Made by a program: the position numbers and the translations under genes
Part shown: positions 1 through 10,506 of the stretch, one piece after another
Layout of the letters: each line of letters starts with the position of its first letter
Numbering within the stretch: position 1 is the first letter of the stretch
From: Prionace glauca
Taxonomy: Eukaryota > Chordata > Chondrichthyes > Carcharhiniformes > Carcharhinidae
DNA length: 64,000 bases
NCBI GenBank assembly: GCA_037974335.1
Contig: CM075761.1
Coordinates: 10,772,790 to 10,836,789 of the forward strand
Direction: 5' to 3'
The notes under the pieces: model-generated
Seen by the model: only the letters and a program-made list of their open reading frames with translations
Told to the model about the DNA's origin: nothing
The model's database searches: none

Positions 1-431
1 TTCTGAAATTCTAATTGATTTCCAAATTTCTTTCTTCCGCTTGCTTTATTCCCCTTGCTGAATTGCTCCCTCGGAATAAGTGAAAGACTGTCTCTGCATC
101 CCTATCCAGCCACTGAAATGTCCAGGACAAGTACATGATTCTCCATTTCCTCCTGCAGGGAAAATATTTTTCCTGAACTCTCCAGAGTAACTTTTTGAAT
201 GACAACCTATGCCCATAACCCGCGTTGATACACAGTTGTCCGCTGTTGTTCTACCGATAAAACCTCTTCCCAGTCAACATGGTCCAGACTCTGATTTATT
301 TGCATAAATTCTGCCTTTCTAGAATTCAAAGCCATATTTTTCTGGCCATCTTAATGCTTGTCCTTCACATTCTTGAACCATAAAATGTCGTGTTCACTAT
401 TCCGAGAATGCTCCTCCTTTGCAAAGCAAAC
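1..431. other. No gene recognised
   Basis: I see no coding exon, RNA gene or clear repeat here. The short open frames have no recognisable protein motifs. Confidence 0.5.
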
Positions 432-705
432 CAGTAGTTCGCACTGCTGCCCCATAGCGCAGCGGGGCCCATGTTCGAGTCACGGTTTCCAGCTTGTGTG
501 GAGTATGCACGTTCTCCCCCTGACTGCGTGTGTTCGGCTGGGAGCTCCGATTTCCTACCACAGCCCGAAAGACATGCTGGAGAGGTGCATCGACCACAGT
601 GTCCCCGAACAGACGCCGGAGTGTGGCGGCTCGGGGATTTTCACAGTAACTTACTTGCAGTGTTAATGTAGGCTTACATGTGACTGTAGTAAATATGTGC
701 ATGCA
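432..705 (+). mobile_element. tRNA-derived SINE, family 3
   Basis: A degenerate tRNA-like head (GTTCGAGTC B box near 473) is followed by the shared SINE body (GTGTGGAGTATGCACGTTCTCC-like stretch near 496). The 3' end, GTGTGGCGGCTCGGGGATTTTC and on, also occurs reversed at 44383-44692 and 57195-57476. That tail differs from the CR1-like tail of family 1, so this is a separate SINE family with its own partner. It is diverged and probably old. Confidence 0.7.
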
Positions 706-949
706 CAGCCACACTGAGAGTTTGTTCGGCTTTCTTCCCCAGAATCAGACCCACCACCATTCCATCACTTGTTCGCCATTTATATATTGACACAATAAAA
801 CTGCTCTGAATATATTTTAGGAAAGTTGTCTCCACTAAACAGTTTACAGAATGCCAATTCGAATTTACGTTGGCTGAGCTCAAATCCCTTGGTACAAGTA
901 ACTAGTTGCTATTATTAAAATTACACAGATCAGTTATTTGTCTATATAT

Positions 950-1293
950 GGGTGGCACGGTAGCACAGTGGGTTAGCATTGCTGCTTCACAGCTCCAGGA
1001 ATCTGGGTTCGATTCCCGGCTCGGGTCACTGTCTGTGTGGAGTTTGCACATTCTCCTGGTGTCTGCGTGGGTTTCCTCCAGGTGCTCCGGTTTCCTCCCA
1101 CAGACCATTGATGTGCGGGTTAAGTTGATTGGCCGTGCTAAGAAATTGCCCCTTAGTGTTCTGAGATACGTAGATTAGAGGGATTACCGGGTAGCTGTGT
1201 AGGGATATGGGGGTAGGGGCTGGGTGGGATTGTGGTCGGTGCAGTCTCGATGGGCTGAAGGGCCTCTTTCTGCACTGTAGAGTTCTATGATAT
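950..1293 (+). mobile_element. tRNA-derived SINE, family 1 (HE1-like), full length
   Basis: The head has a tRNA A-box-like part (GGTAGCACAGTGGGTTAGC) and an intact B box (GGTTCGATTCC near 1006). The body runs through the CCTCCCACAGACC region. The tail is GATGGGCTGAAGGGCCTC followed by TTCTATGAT, the same kind of end as the CR1 LINEs of this window. This fits elasmobranch SINEs that borrow the LINE 3' end. About 344 bp, with no visible truncation. Confidence 0.85.
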
Positions 1294-1314
1294 CTGCCTC
1301 TTTGTTTCACATTG

Positions 1315-1577
1315 ATATTTTCAGGACCTATATTAAACTTTTTTGTAATTTAGCTAGCCCACTAATATTCTGAGAGTCTGACCACAAAGCCTCATTTGTG
1401 GACCCTTTCAAGATATCATCCCGATTTCGGAGTGGTAGACTTCTTAATTAATAGTGCTACACCACCTTTCTCTTTACATACTCCTCTACCTGGCCTTAGT
1501 ATCCTATACAACGGAATATTGAGTTTCCTGTCTTGCCTCTCCGCCAACTATGATTCTGTGATTGCAACATTATCAAC
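1315..1577 (-). mobile_element. Old CR1-like LINE, endonuclease part (piece 2 of a split copy)
   Basis: Read on the minus strand this encodes a decayed match to the ORF2 endonuclease: DVDNVAITES lines up with [10 protein letters not shown] of the younger CR1 copies, and KGGVALLIKK with [10 protein letters not shown]. It continues the piece at 6073-6300, and the younger CR1 at 1578-6072 sits between them. Stops show it is dead. Confidence 0.7.
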
Positions 1578-1673
1578 ATCCATAGAACATAGAACATAGA
1601 ACATTACAGCGCAGAACAGGCCCTTCGGCCCACGATGTTGCGCCGACCAGTTACAAAACAATGACCCACTAGC

Positions 1674-4453
1674 CTAAACCAATCCCTTTTCATCCATAAA
1701 CCTATCCACAGATCTTTTAAACGCCCCCAAACTAGGTGCATTTACAACTGCAGCTGGCAGGGCATTCCAGTCCCTCACCACCCTCTGGGTAAAGAACCTC
1801 CCCCTGACATCTGTCCTATAACTACCCCCCCTTAATTTAAAATCGTGCCCCCTCGTGTTAGCTTTCTCCATCCTAGGAAAAAGGCTATCACTATCTACCC
1901 TGTCTAAACCTCTAATCATCTTATATGTTTCAATGAGATCCCCTCTTAGCCGCCTTCTTTCCAGCGAAAACAACCCCAAATCACTCAATCTCTCCTCATA
2001 GGATCTCCCCTCCATACCAGGCAACATCCTGGTAAACCTCCTCTGCACCCTCTCCAAAGCCTCTACATCCTTCTTGTAATGTGGGGACCAGAACTGCACA
2101 CAAAACTCCAAGTGCGGCCGCACCAGAGATGTGTACAGTTGCATCATGACGCTACGACTCCTAAATTCAATCCCCCTACCAATAAACGCCAAAACTCCGT
2201 ATGCCTTCTTAACAACTTTATCTACTTGATTCCCAACTTTCAGGGATCTATGTACACATACACCTAGATCCCTCTGCTCCTCCACACTATTCAAAGTCCT
2301 CCCGTTAGCCCTATACTCAACACATCTGTTATTCCTACCGAAATGAATTACCTCACACTTCTCCACATTAAACTCCATTCGCCACCTCTCAGCCCAGCTC
2401 TGCAACCTTTCTAAGTCATCCTGCAAACTATGACACCCTTCCTCACAATCTACCACACCTCCGACTTTGGTGTCATCAGCAAACTTACTAATCCACCCAA
2501 CTATACCCTCATCCAGATCATTAATAAAAATTACAAACAGCAGTGGCCCCAAAACAGATCCCTGAGGCACACCACTTGTAACCGAACTCCATGACGAATA
2601 TTTCCCATCAACCACCACTCTCTGTCTCCTATCTGCTAGCCAATTCCTGATCCAATTACCTAGATCACCCCCAATCCCATACATCTGCATTTTCTGCAGA
2701 AGCCTACCATGGTGAACCTTATCAAACGCCTTGCTAAAATCCATATACACCACATCAACTGCCTTACCCCTATCCACCTCTTTGGTCACTTTCTCAAAGA
2801 ACTCGATAAGGTTAGTAAGGCATGACCTACCGCTACAAAACCATGCTGACTATCTCTAATCAACTCATTACTTTCCAAATAACTATAAATCCTGTCTCTA
2901 ATAATCCTTTCCAAAACCTTACCCACCACAGAAGTAAGACTCACCGGTCTATAATTCCCAGGGAAGTCCCTTCTCCCCTTCTTAAACAATGGGACAACAT
3001 TTGCTGTCCTCCAATCTTCTGGTACTATACCAGAGACTAACGACGACCTGAAGATCAGAGCCAGAGGCTCCGCAATCACCCCTCTTGCCTCCCAAAGAAT
3101 CCTAGGGTAAATCCCATCTGGACCAGGGGACTTATCTATTTTCAAACCCTCTAAAATATCCAGCACATCCCCCGTATCAACTGCAATACTATCTATTTCA
3201 CACCCCTGCACCCCAGTGTCCTCCTCAGCTACATTCCTGTCCCCTTGCGTGAACACCGAAGAGAAATATTGGTTCAACGCCTCTCCAATCTCCTCCGGTT
3301 CCACACACAACTTCCCTCTACTGTCTGTAACTGGCCCTAATCTTGTCCTAACCAACCTTCTGTTCTTGACATACCTGTAAAACGCCTTAGGGTTCTCCTT
3401 AATCCTATCAGCCAAAATCATCTCATGCCCTCTTTTGGCCCTTCTTAACTCCCTCTTCAACTCCCTCCTAGCCAATCTAAAACTTTCTAATGCACTACCT
3501 GAGCCCTCAAGCCTCATCCGAACATAAGCCTCCTTTTTCTTCCTAACCAACGAATCAACTTTTTTGGTGCACCACGGTTCCCTGGGCCTACCAAATCCTC
3601 CTTGCCTGACAGGGATATACTTATCACAGACCCGCAATAGCTGCTCCTTGAAAAATCTCCACATCTCGGATGTTCCCAGTCCCTGTAATCTCCCATTCCA
3701 ACTAATGCTTCCTAATTCTCTCCTAATAGCCTCATAATTACCCTTCCCCCAGCTGAAACTACTGACCCGAGGTTCATGCCTATCCCTTTCCATCACTAAG
3801 GTGAACGTAATCGAATTGTGATCACTATCCCCAAACTGTACACCAACTTCCAAGTCTAGCACCTGGTCTGGCTCATTACCGAGCACCAAATCCAATATAG
3901 CCTCACCTCTCGTCGGCCTATCTACATACTGAGTCAAAAAACCTTCTTGCACACTTTGAACAAAAACTGACCCCTCTAACGAGCCAGAGCAGTAGCAATT
4001 CCAATCTACATGAGTAAAGTTAAAGTCCCCCATAACAATTACCCTATTACTTTCACTCCTAACAAGGATCGTCTTCGCAATCCTTTCCTCAACCTCTCTA
4101 GAACTTTTTGGAGGTCTATAAAAGACTCCCAACAGGGTGACCTCTCCTCTCCTATTTCTAATCTCCGCCCATATTACCTCAACAGACAAGTCCTCATCAA
4201 AGTTCCTCTCTGACACTGAGATACAGTCCTTGACCAATAATGCTACCCCACCCCCCCTTCTACCTCCTTGTCTACTCCGATTAAAGCATTTGTACCCCGG
4301 GACCTGCAACATCCATTCCTGACCCTGCTCTATCCAAGTCTCTGAAATGGCCACAACATCGAAGTCCCAGGTACTGGTCCACGCTGCAAGTTCATCCACC
4401 TTATTGCGAATACTCCTCGCATTAAAGTATACACATTTCAAACCACATTCCAA
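1674..4453 (-). pseudogene. CR1 ORF2: APE endonuclease plus reverse transcriptase, one frameshift
   Basis: The product would nick target DNA and copy the LINE RNA into it. The N-terminal APE-type endonuclease shows [18 protein letters not shown] and SDHNSITF in order. The reverse transcriptase shows [26 protein letters not shown] (first catalytic Asp), [13 protein letters not shown] and FADDTK (the two catalytic Asp). A C-terminal tail follows (RDLGVCVH to the stop near 1674). The frame changes near 2830, where one G of a GGG run present in the copies at 12050 and 24858 is missing. Repaired length by comparison would be about 925 residues. No ATG stands at the start of the endonuclease region; the frame opens upstream of the NARS motif without a clear initiator, so re-initiation after ORF1 is possible. 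Confidence 0.88.
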
Positions 4454-4555
4454 ACCCTGTTCCGCCCCTCTCCCGCAATGCCGGGCATTGCAGTCCCCAT
4501 CTACGCCCCCCTCACTTTCACCCCCTCTACTCAGGATCCCACCCCCCCCTCTGAA

Positions 4556-5479
4556 TCAGTTTAAACCACTCTGCATAACCTTAACAAATTTACCTCCCAG
4601 GATATTTGTTCCCCTTTGGTTCAGGTGAATCCCATCCCTCTGATAAAGGTCCCACCTTCCCCAGAACGAGCCCCAGTTGTTCAAGTACTTAAACCCCTCC
4701 CTCCTGCACCATCCCCTCAGCCACGAGTTCAAGCTTTCCCTCCCTCTATTCCTCTCTAAACTATCCCGTGGCACAGGCAAGAGTCCAGAGATAACCACTC
4801 TGTCTGTCTTGGCCTTTAGCTTCCACCCCAACTCCATGAATCTCTGTTTAATGTCCCCTTCCCTTAGCCTTCCTATATCATGCGTCCCCACATGAATAAT
4901 AACTTGGGGTTGATCCCCCTCTCCCCTGAGAGTCTTGAATATCCTCTCTGAGACATCCTGGACCCCAGCCCCTGGTAGGCAACACACCAGCCCTGAGTTC
5001 CTATCATTGTTACTGACTCTCCTATCCGTCCCTTTAACGGTGGAGTCCCCAATTACAAGACCTAATCTTTGGCTACCCCTAACCACCTGAGCTTTTACAG
5101 TAGGCTCATCCCCAGAGACCTGCTCCCTTTGGCTATCCCCAGTTGATCCCTCCTCAACTGTAGCCTCCAGGACCGAAAACCTATTTTGGAGGGGAACAGC
5201 CCCAGGGGATTTTCCCCCCACTTGCTTCTTTCCCCTCCTCTTGGCAGTGACCCAAGACTGGTTTCTAGGAGTGACTAACTCCCTATAACTCCTATCAATG
5301 TCCACCTCTGCATCCCGAATTTTCCGGAGCTCCCCTACTTCCAACTCCAACTCCTTTACACGCTCCTCCAGAAGCTGCAATCTAATACACTTCCTACAAG
5401 TAAAATCCCCTGTAACACTACTGGAGTCCCTCACCACATACATCCCACAGGAGATGCAGCACACTGCCTGAACTGCCAT
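4556..5479 (-). CDS. CR1 ORF1: zinc-finger and SGNH-esterase-like protein
   Basis: An open frame of about 307 residues from the ATG at 5479. The frame extends upstream to 5536 without an ATG, so 5479 is the first credible start. Near the N terminus, Cys pairs CCISC and CRKC, spaced about 20 residues apart, look like a PHD-type C4 zinc finger. A Leu/Glu-rich coiled-coil-like stretch follows (LQLLEERVKELELEV). A basic linker leads to an SGNH-hydrolase-like domain: VIGDST (block I, catalytic Ser), HVGTHD (block III) and DGIHLNQRG (block V, Asp and His). ORF1 proteins with an esterase domain are known in the CR1 clade; their role is thought to be nucleic-acid or membrane binding during retrotransposition. 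The catalytic triad looks preserved. The frame is unbroken, unlike ORF2 of the same copy. Confidence 0.85.
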   Translation of the reverse strand: MAVQAVCCISCGMYVVRDSSSVTGDFTCRKCIRLQLLEERVKELELEVGELRKIRDAEVDIDRSYRELVTPRNQSWVTAKRRGKKQVGGKSPGAVPLQNRFSVLEATVEEGSTGDSQREQVSGDEPTVKAQVVRGSQRLGLVIGDSTVKGTDRRVSNNDRNSGLVCCLPGAGVQDVSERIFKTLRGEGDQPQVIIHVGTHDIGRLREGDIKQRFMELGWKLKAKTDRVVISGLLPVPRDSLERNRGRESLNSWLRGWCRREGFKYLNNWGSFWGRWDLYQRDGIHLNQRGTNILGGKFVKVMQSGLN

Positions 5480-5635
5480 CCCTGAAACTATTACCAGCAG
5501 AAGAAATAAAAATATTAAAAAGAAAAACTTACCCACACTTATAATTTAGGTCAGAGGAGGTGGGAGGGTGGGATTCTCTACCAGTGTAGAGAATCGGGTA
5601 TCCTCTCTGTGCTAATTTATAGGGTTAGGGGCCCC

Positions 5636-6072
5636 GAAAAAAAAAACTACAACTCCCGGCAAGCGTCTTAGTGACGACTTCCGGTTGTAACTAATTTTAA
5701 AAAAACCGCCAAAAACTCGCAACTTTAAAAAAACTAAAAATAAAAGTTAGCCAAAGAAACAGAAAAATGTACCCGTTGCTGCCTCCTCTGATGTCCAAAA
5801 ATCGCTGCCTCTCGACTTTGCTCGCCAGAAACAATGAGGCCGATTCACGGAGGTAGGTGCTTATAAACCCCCGAAAAAAAAACTACAACTCCCGGCAAGC
5901 GTCTTAGTGACGACTTCCGGTTGTAACTAATTTTAAAAAAAACCGCCAAAAACTCGCAACTTTAAAAAAACTAAAAATAAAAGTTAGCCAAAGAAACAGA
6001 AAAATGTACCCGTTGCTGCCTCCTCTGATGTCCAAAAATCGCTGCCTCTCGACTTTGCTCGCCAGAAACAAT
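5636..6072 (-). promoter_or_regulatory. Tandem 5' UTR units of the CR1 element (probable internal promoter)
   Basis: A stretch of about 200 bp occurs twice, at about 5636-5835 and 5872-6072, with a period of 236-237 bp. Each copy carries ACTACAACTCCC (5646-5657, 5882-5893), which matches the core of the ZNF143/SBS promoter motif, and ACTTCCGG (5677-5684, 5913-5920), the ETS/GABP core. Both motifs are common in vertebrate housekeeping promoters. Stacked 5' units recall the promoter monomers of mouse L1. That the units drive transcription is my inference; the repetition and motifs are seen directly. Confidence 0.7.
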
Positions 6073-6300
6073 TCCCTGCAATTCAGGTGTAAACACACGT
6101 CCTTAATTCATCAGTTTTACCCATTACACTCCGAGCATTAAGGTAATGATTACACAGCCTTGCGTTAGTCTCTTGGCACTCAATGTACCTGAATTCACTC
6201 TGACTTGCTTTGTTTCCTAAAGCGGATTTCAAATCAAATTCCATCCCGAGTGTAACCTCCAGTATTATAGGTTCCTCCAGGCAAAACAACATTCTCCAAA
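6073..6300 (-). mobile_element. Old CR1-like LINE, start of ORF2 (piece 1 of a split copy)
   Basis: The minus strand reads LNARSVMGKTDELRT, which matches [15 protein letters not shown] at the start of ORF2 in the younger CR1 copies. The next part of the same protein is found at 1577 and below, so the young element at 1578-6072 landed inside this old ORF2. Confidence 0.7.
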
Positions 6301-6367
6301 GTGCTGCTCTATCAGCATTTTGAAAGCCACACTCAGTTCCGTGCTCCGCCACTTGAAAACACTCGAC

Positions 6368-6470
6368 ACTGAGCATTGACAAAGGGTCGCCTGGATTCAA
6401 AAACGTCAACTCTTTTCTCTCTTCACAGATGCTGCCAGACCTGCTGAGATTTTCCAGCATTTTCTCTTTT
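6368..6470 (+). repeat. Interspersed repeat with the 'GATGCTGCCAGACCTGCTGAG' type end
   Basis: This stretch shares the GCTGCCAGACCTGCTGAG and TTTTCCAGCATTTTCTCTT words with 56155-56300 (same strand) and 57580-57690 (opposite strand). In the 56-kb copy the start has the form CTGATGA ... CGAAAC, like a hammerhead core; here that part is decayed. Family not identified. Confidence 0.6.
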
Positions 6471-7562
6471 GCTTTACTCCCAGAAACTATCCAAGTGAAC
6501 CAGGAATCTATAATCCTGCACCAACACTTGTGTCACCTGGCCAACGGTCGTGACGTGTGTAAAGTTACTCATCCGATCCCTCACGTTGTCATCTCTTTCA
6601 TTTACATACATGACATTTACTGTGGGGTGAGACAACACAAATTTCTTTTCTAAGCCAGTGGCTTCCAATCGCTATAACAGCCAGCTGCTTTCACACTGCC
6701 TCCTACAACTGAGTCAAGTTTGAATCCAATTTATCAGATTGTTCTGAATCCAATGTGAATTTACCTTCTCGACAAATCTCCCAGGTGGAATCTTGTCACA
6801 GACTTTGATGAAATCCATATGAACTACTTAGACTTCTGAGGATACTGTTTGTTAAATGGCAAAGGAGGCGAGACAAGCACAATGACCTACACATTTGTAG
6901 ATTCGTTAGCAACATGGTGCACGAGAAATTGATTTCTTTTTCTTGCAGAATTGCAGGGAATTTCTGGTACAGGATTTTTATTATCTATCTTTTGGGAGTG
7001 CATCTCAGCAGGTGTGGAGACGATGTGTTTGAAACGACACTCAGGAATTGGTTTGAGAAGGGTTTGCAGTGACTAGAAGAGATTTGGCAGTGACGCAGAC
7101 ATGAAGATTGTGGTACATAGAGTAATTAAATTATTGTGTTGTACAAACTAAAACAGAATTGAAAACGTTTCATAATCTGTATTGTCTTTTAAATTATGGT
7201 ATTCCACAACTATTTTGTTTATTTTGCCTCAGCGCTAAAATAGTAACATCTATGTTTTCACATTATTGATATACTTCATTGTTTGTCAATATTGATGTTC
7301 AGTTTATTTACCAACGTTCTATTTCAAACATTAATTTTTGTCCCATTCATATCTTTCTGCAATAATTATTCCTCTTGTTTCATCATATTAATTATGTTAA
7401 TGCTCTGGCAACTGTTGTTGTCATTTGTTGCCTACTTTTCCCTTTCCTATATGGTCTCCCATGTTTTGCGTCATTAAATCCAAAAACTGGCTGATTTTCC
7501 TTTATTTGGATTTTATACTGATAACTGTAGAAATAAGTCGTCTCTGCTGGAAGAATGATCTG
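6471..7562. other. AT-rich stretch without a recognised gene
   Basis: About 1.1 kb with no protein motif, RNA gene or repeat that I recognise. It is AT-rich and looks like unique intergenic or very old repeat DNA. Confidence 0.5.
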
Positions 7563-7912
7563 AACCATAGAACCATAGAACCCTACAGTGCAGAAACAGG
7601 CCCTTCGGCCCATCGAGTCTGCACCGAACACAATCCCACCCAGACCCTATCCCCATATCCCTACACATTTTACCTGCTAATCCCTCTAACCTACACATCC
7701 CAGGATACTAAGGGGCAATTTTAGCATAGCCAATGAACCTAACCCGCACATCTTTGGACTGTGGGAGGAAACCGGAGCACCCGGAGAAAACCCACGCAGA
7801 CACGAGGAGAATGTGCAAACTCCACACAGGCAGTGACCCGAGCCGGGAATCGAACCCAGGACCCTGGAGCTGTGAAGCAGCAGTGCTAACCACTGTGCTA
7901 CCGTGCCGCCCC
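7563..7912 (-). mobile_element. tRNA-derived SINE, family 1 (HE1-like), full length
   Basis: Reverse of the 950-1293 type. The tRNA-like head (GGGCGGCACGGTAGCACAG when reversed) is at the right end near 7912, and the GAATCGAACCCAGGACC segment is the reversed B box. The CR1-like tail at the left ends in a doubled CCATAGAA unit. It looks complete. Confidence 0.88.
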
Positions 7913-8013
7913 TGCTTACTTTTTCCCTGTGTCATCAATGCATTTAATACCAAATAGATTCAAATCCCAATCAATTAGTTTTCTAATTAATCTGCATGCA
8001 ATGATATCTTTCT

Positions 8014-9068
8014 CAGCCGGCAGGTGTTTGGTGACTAGTGGAGTGCCCCGGGGGTCGGTGCTGGGGCATCAGCTATTTACCATTTATATAGATGATCTGG
8101 AGGAGGGAGCCGAGTGTAGGGTGTCGAAATTTGCTGATGACACCAAGATTGGGGGAACGGCAAATTGTGCGGAGAGTGTGAAGAGTCTGCAGAAGGATCC
8201 AGATAGGCTGGGCGAATGGGCCAGAAAATGGCAAATGGAATTTAATGTTGGCAAGTGCGAGGTAGTCCACTTTGGTAGGAATAATGGTCGGAAGGACTAT
8301 TACTTACGTGGCGAAAAACTGCAGCAGGCGACGGTGCAGAGGGACCTCGGGGTCCTTGTGCATGAGTCGCAAAAACCCAGCTTGCAGGTGCAGCAGGTGG
8401 TCAGGAAGGCGAATGGGATGCTGGCCTTCATAGCGAGGGGGATTGAATATAAAAGTAGGGAGGTATTGCTGCAGCTGAATAGGGCATTGGTGAGGCCGCA
8501 GCTGGAGTACTGTGCGCAGTTTTGGTCGCCGCACTTACGCAAGAATATTCTGGCCTTGGAGGGAGAGCAGAGGAGGTTTACTCGGCTGATACCGGAGTTG
8601 AGGGGGTTGAGCTCTGAGGAAAGGCCGAATAAACTAGGCTTGTACTCGTTAGAGTTTAGAAGAATGAGGGGAGATCTCATTGAGACGTATAAGATGATGA
8701 ATGGGATGGAAAGGATAGAGGTGGAGAGGTTCTTCCTGCTCAGAAATGGCAGTAGGACGAGGGGGCACAGCCTCAAGATAAGGGGGGGGGGGGCGGTCGA
8801 GGACAGGGTTGAGGAGGAACTTCTTCACTCAAAGGGTGGTGAATCTCTGGAATTCTCTGCCCGTTGAGGTGGTGGAGGCTGCCTCGCTAAATATTTTTAT
8901 GACGCGGGTTGATGGGTTTTTGATAGGCAATGGGATTAAGGGTTATGGGGAGAAGGCGGGAAAGTGGAACTGAGCCACGACAGATCAGCCATGATCTTAT
9001 TGAATGGCGGGGCAGGCTCGAAGGGCTGGATGGCCTACTCCTGCTCCTATTTCTTATGTTCTTATTAT
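8014..9068 (+). mobile_element. CR1-clade LINE, 5'-truncated (copy B1)
   Basis: The frame from about 8026 encodes the second half of reverse transcriptase: VTSGVPRGSVLG, FADDTKIGG, CEVVHFGRN and RDLGVLVHES. The thumb/C-terminal part runs to near 8800, where a run of about ten G puts the last 40 or so codons in another frame. The 3' UTR is CAGCCATGATCTTATTGAATG and the tail (TTCTTATG)n, which differs from the TTCTATG tail of A copies. This defines the B subfamily used below. Confidence 0.88.
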
Positions 9069-9549
9069 GTTGGTAATCTCGAAGGTTGTTGTTCGCTATG
9101 GAAGAAACATGTCCATGCAGCCCTGGAGGAGCAAACTCATGCAGTATGGAAGTGGCCTTTCGTTCCATTGAGCCTGCACTGACAAATCTACACTAAATCT
9201 ATTCTCATCCCAAGGTGTCTGCGATTGACACATTGTTTTGAATTGTATAATAGTTTGGATGCTCAGTAACGTATGTATTAAATGCTGTGAGTTTCCCCTC
9301 CCTAATCGCCCTACATGCTGTGCGTTAGACTCTGACCACACTCTGAGAGAATATAACAATCACGATTCACCTAACAAGGTCCTGCCCCTCACTGTACTTC
9401 ACACCCTCTCATTAATTACCCTTCAACTGAGGAGATTAGCTGTATGCTCTGCGCCCTGATATGATATATCATAATTATATTCATCGGAATCAATTCCTGT
9501 CTCAGCCTACTCTGCACTCAACCCCCAGGCTATTCAAGTGCTCCTCACA
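9069..9549. other. No gene recognised
   Basis: No coding exon, RNA gene or clear repeat is visible. Confidence 0.45.
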
Positions 9550-9690
9550 GGAAAAAAATATGCTCCATCCCAGGTACATTCCTGGTGAATGTTCTCCGTA
9601 CCCTGCCCTGTGCAATTATATCCTTCCTGTAGTAAGGCGACCAACCTGCATAGAACTCTTACTTCTGCCTCCGCCCACCGCACCCCCAGC
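9550..9690 (-). mobile_element. Old CR1 fragment
   Basis: Words such as ACATTCCTGGTGAATGTTCTCC and ATCCTTCCTGTAGTAAGGCGACCAA correspond, reversed, to the CR1 ORF2 C-terminal region (the Q-R-R-F-T-R-M segment). Strongly diverged and short. Confidence 0.55.
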
Positions 9691-9724
9691 AATGCACAGC
9701 CTACACTCGCATCAACAAAGGTAA

Positions 9725-9757
<33 letters not shown>

Positions 9758-9906
9758 CATACATTGGATACCTGCAAGACACATGTTTCTACAAACGCAA
9801 ACACACAGATTTACACAGATAATTGCACATTCAATCATACTCGAAATACCCCAGCCACACACACACACACACACACACACTCATAAAACACACACACACA
9901 CACTCA

Positions 9907-9965
<59 letters not shown>

Positions 9966-10401
9966 GTGCTCCCACAAACGCACCACCCACATACACTTCC
10001 ACTCTCAGAATGTCCAACCACGCAAACACGCACACACACACTTAGCAAGACGCTCATTCTCAACTCCCCCACCGCAATACACAGCCTACAACGCATGAAC
10101 AAAGATAATCACACACACACACACATTGGATACCTGCAACACACACGTATATACAAACGCAAACGCACAGATTTGCACAGATTATTGCACATTCAATCAT
10201 ACTCGAAATACCCCAGCCACACACAGCCCACACACACACTCGCAGGAACAAGCGCCTCCAAAAACGCACCACCCACATACACTTCCACTCTCACAATGTC
10301 CTACCACCCAATACGCACACACACACTTATGAAGACTCTCACTCAACTCCCCCACTCCACCCCCAGCAATGCACAGCCTACACACGCATCAACAAAGTTA
10401 A

Positions 10402-10437
<36 letters not shown>

Positions 10438-10440
10438 ACA

Positions 10441-10506
<66 letters not shown>

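Larger units (their letters stand above)
1578..6072 (-). mobile_element. CR1-clade LINE, near full length (copy A1)
   Basis: In minus-strand order: a duplicated 5' unit (6072-5636), ORF1 (5479-4556), a short spacer, ORF2 (4453-1674), a 3' UTR and a (TTCTATG)n tail ending near 1578. The 8-bp-type tail and lack of poly(A) are typical of CR1. The total of about 4.5 kb fits a complete vertebrate CR1. ORF1 is open; ORF2 is split by one frameshift. The element lies inside an older LINE (1315-1577 and 6073-6300). Of the A-type copies in the window this is the only one with ORF1 and a 5' UTR, so it is the best reference for the family. Confidence 0.9.

Noticed and set aside
358-714. Small frames of about 100 codons on both strands near 0.4-0.7 kb
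   Set aside because: They lie in a family-3 SINE; the coding look comes from its GC-rich head.
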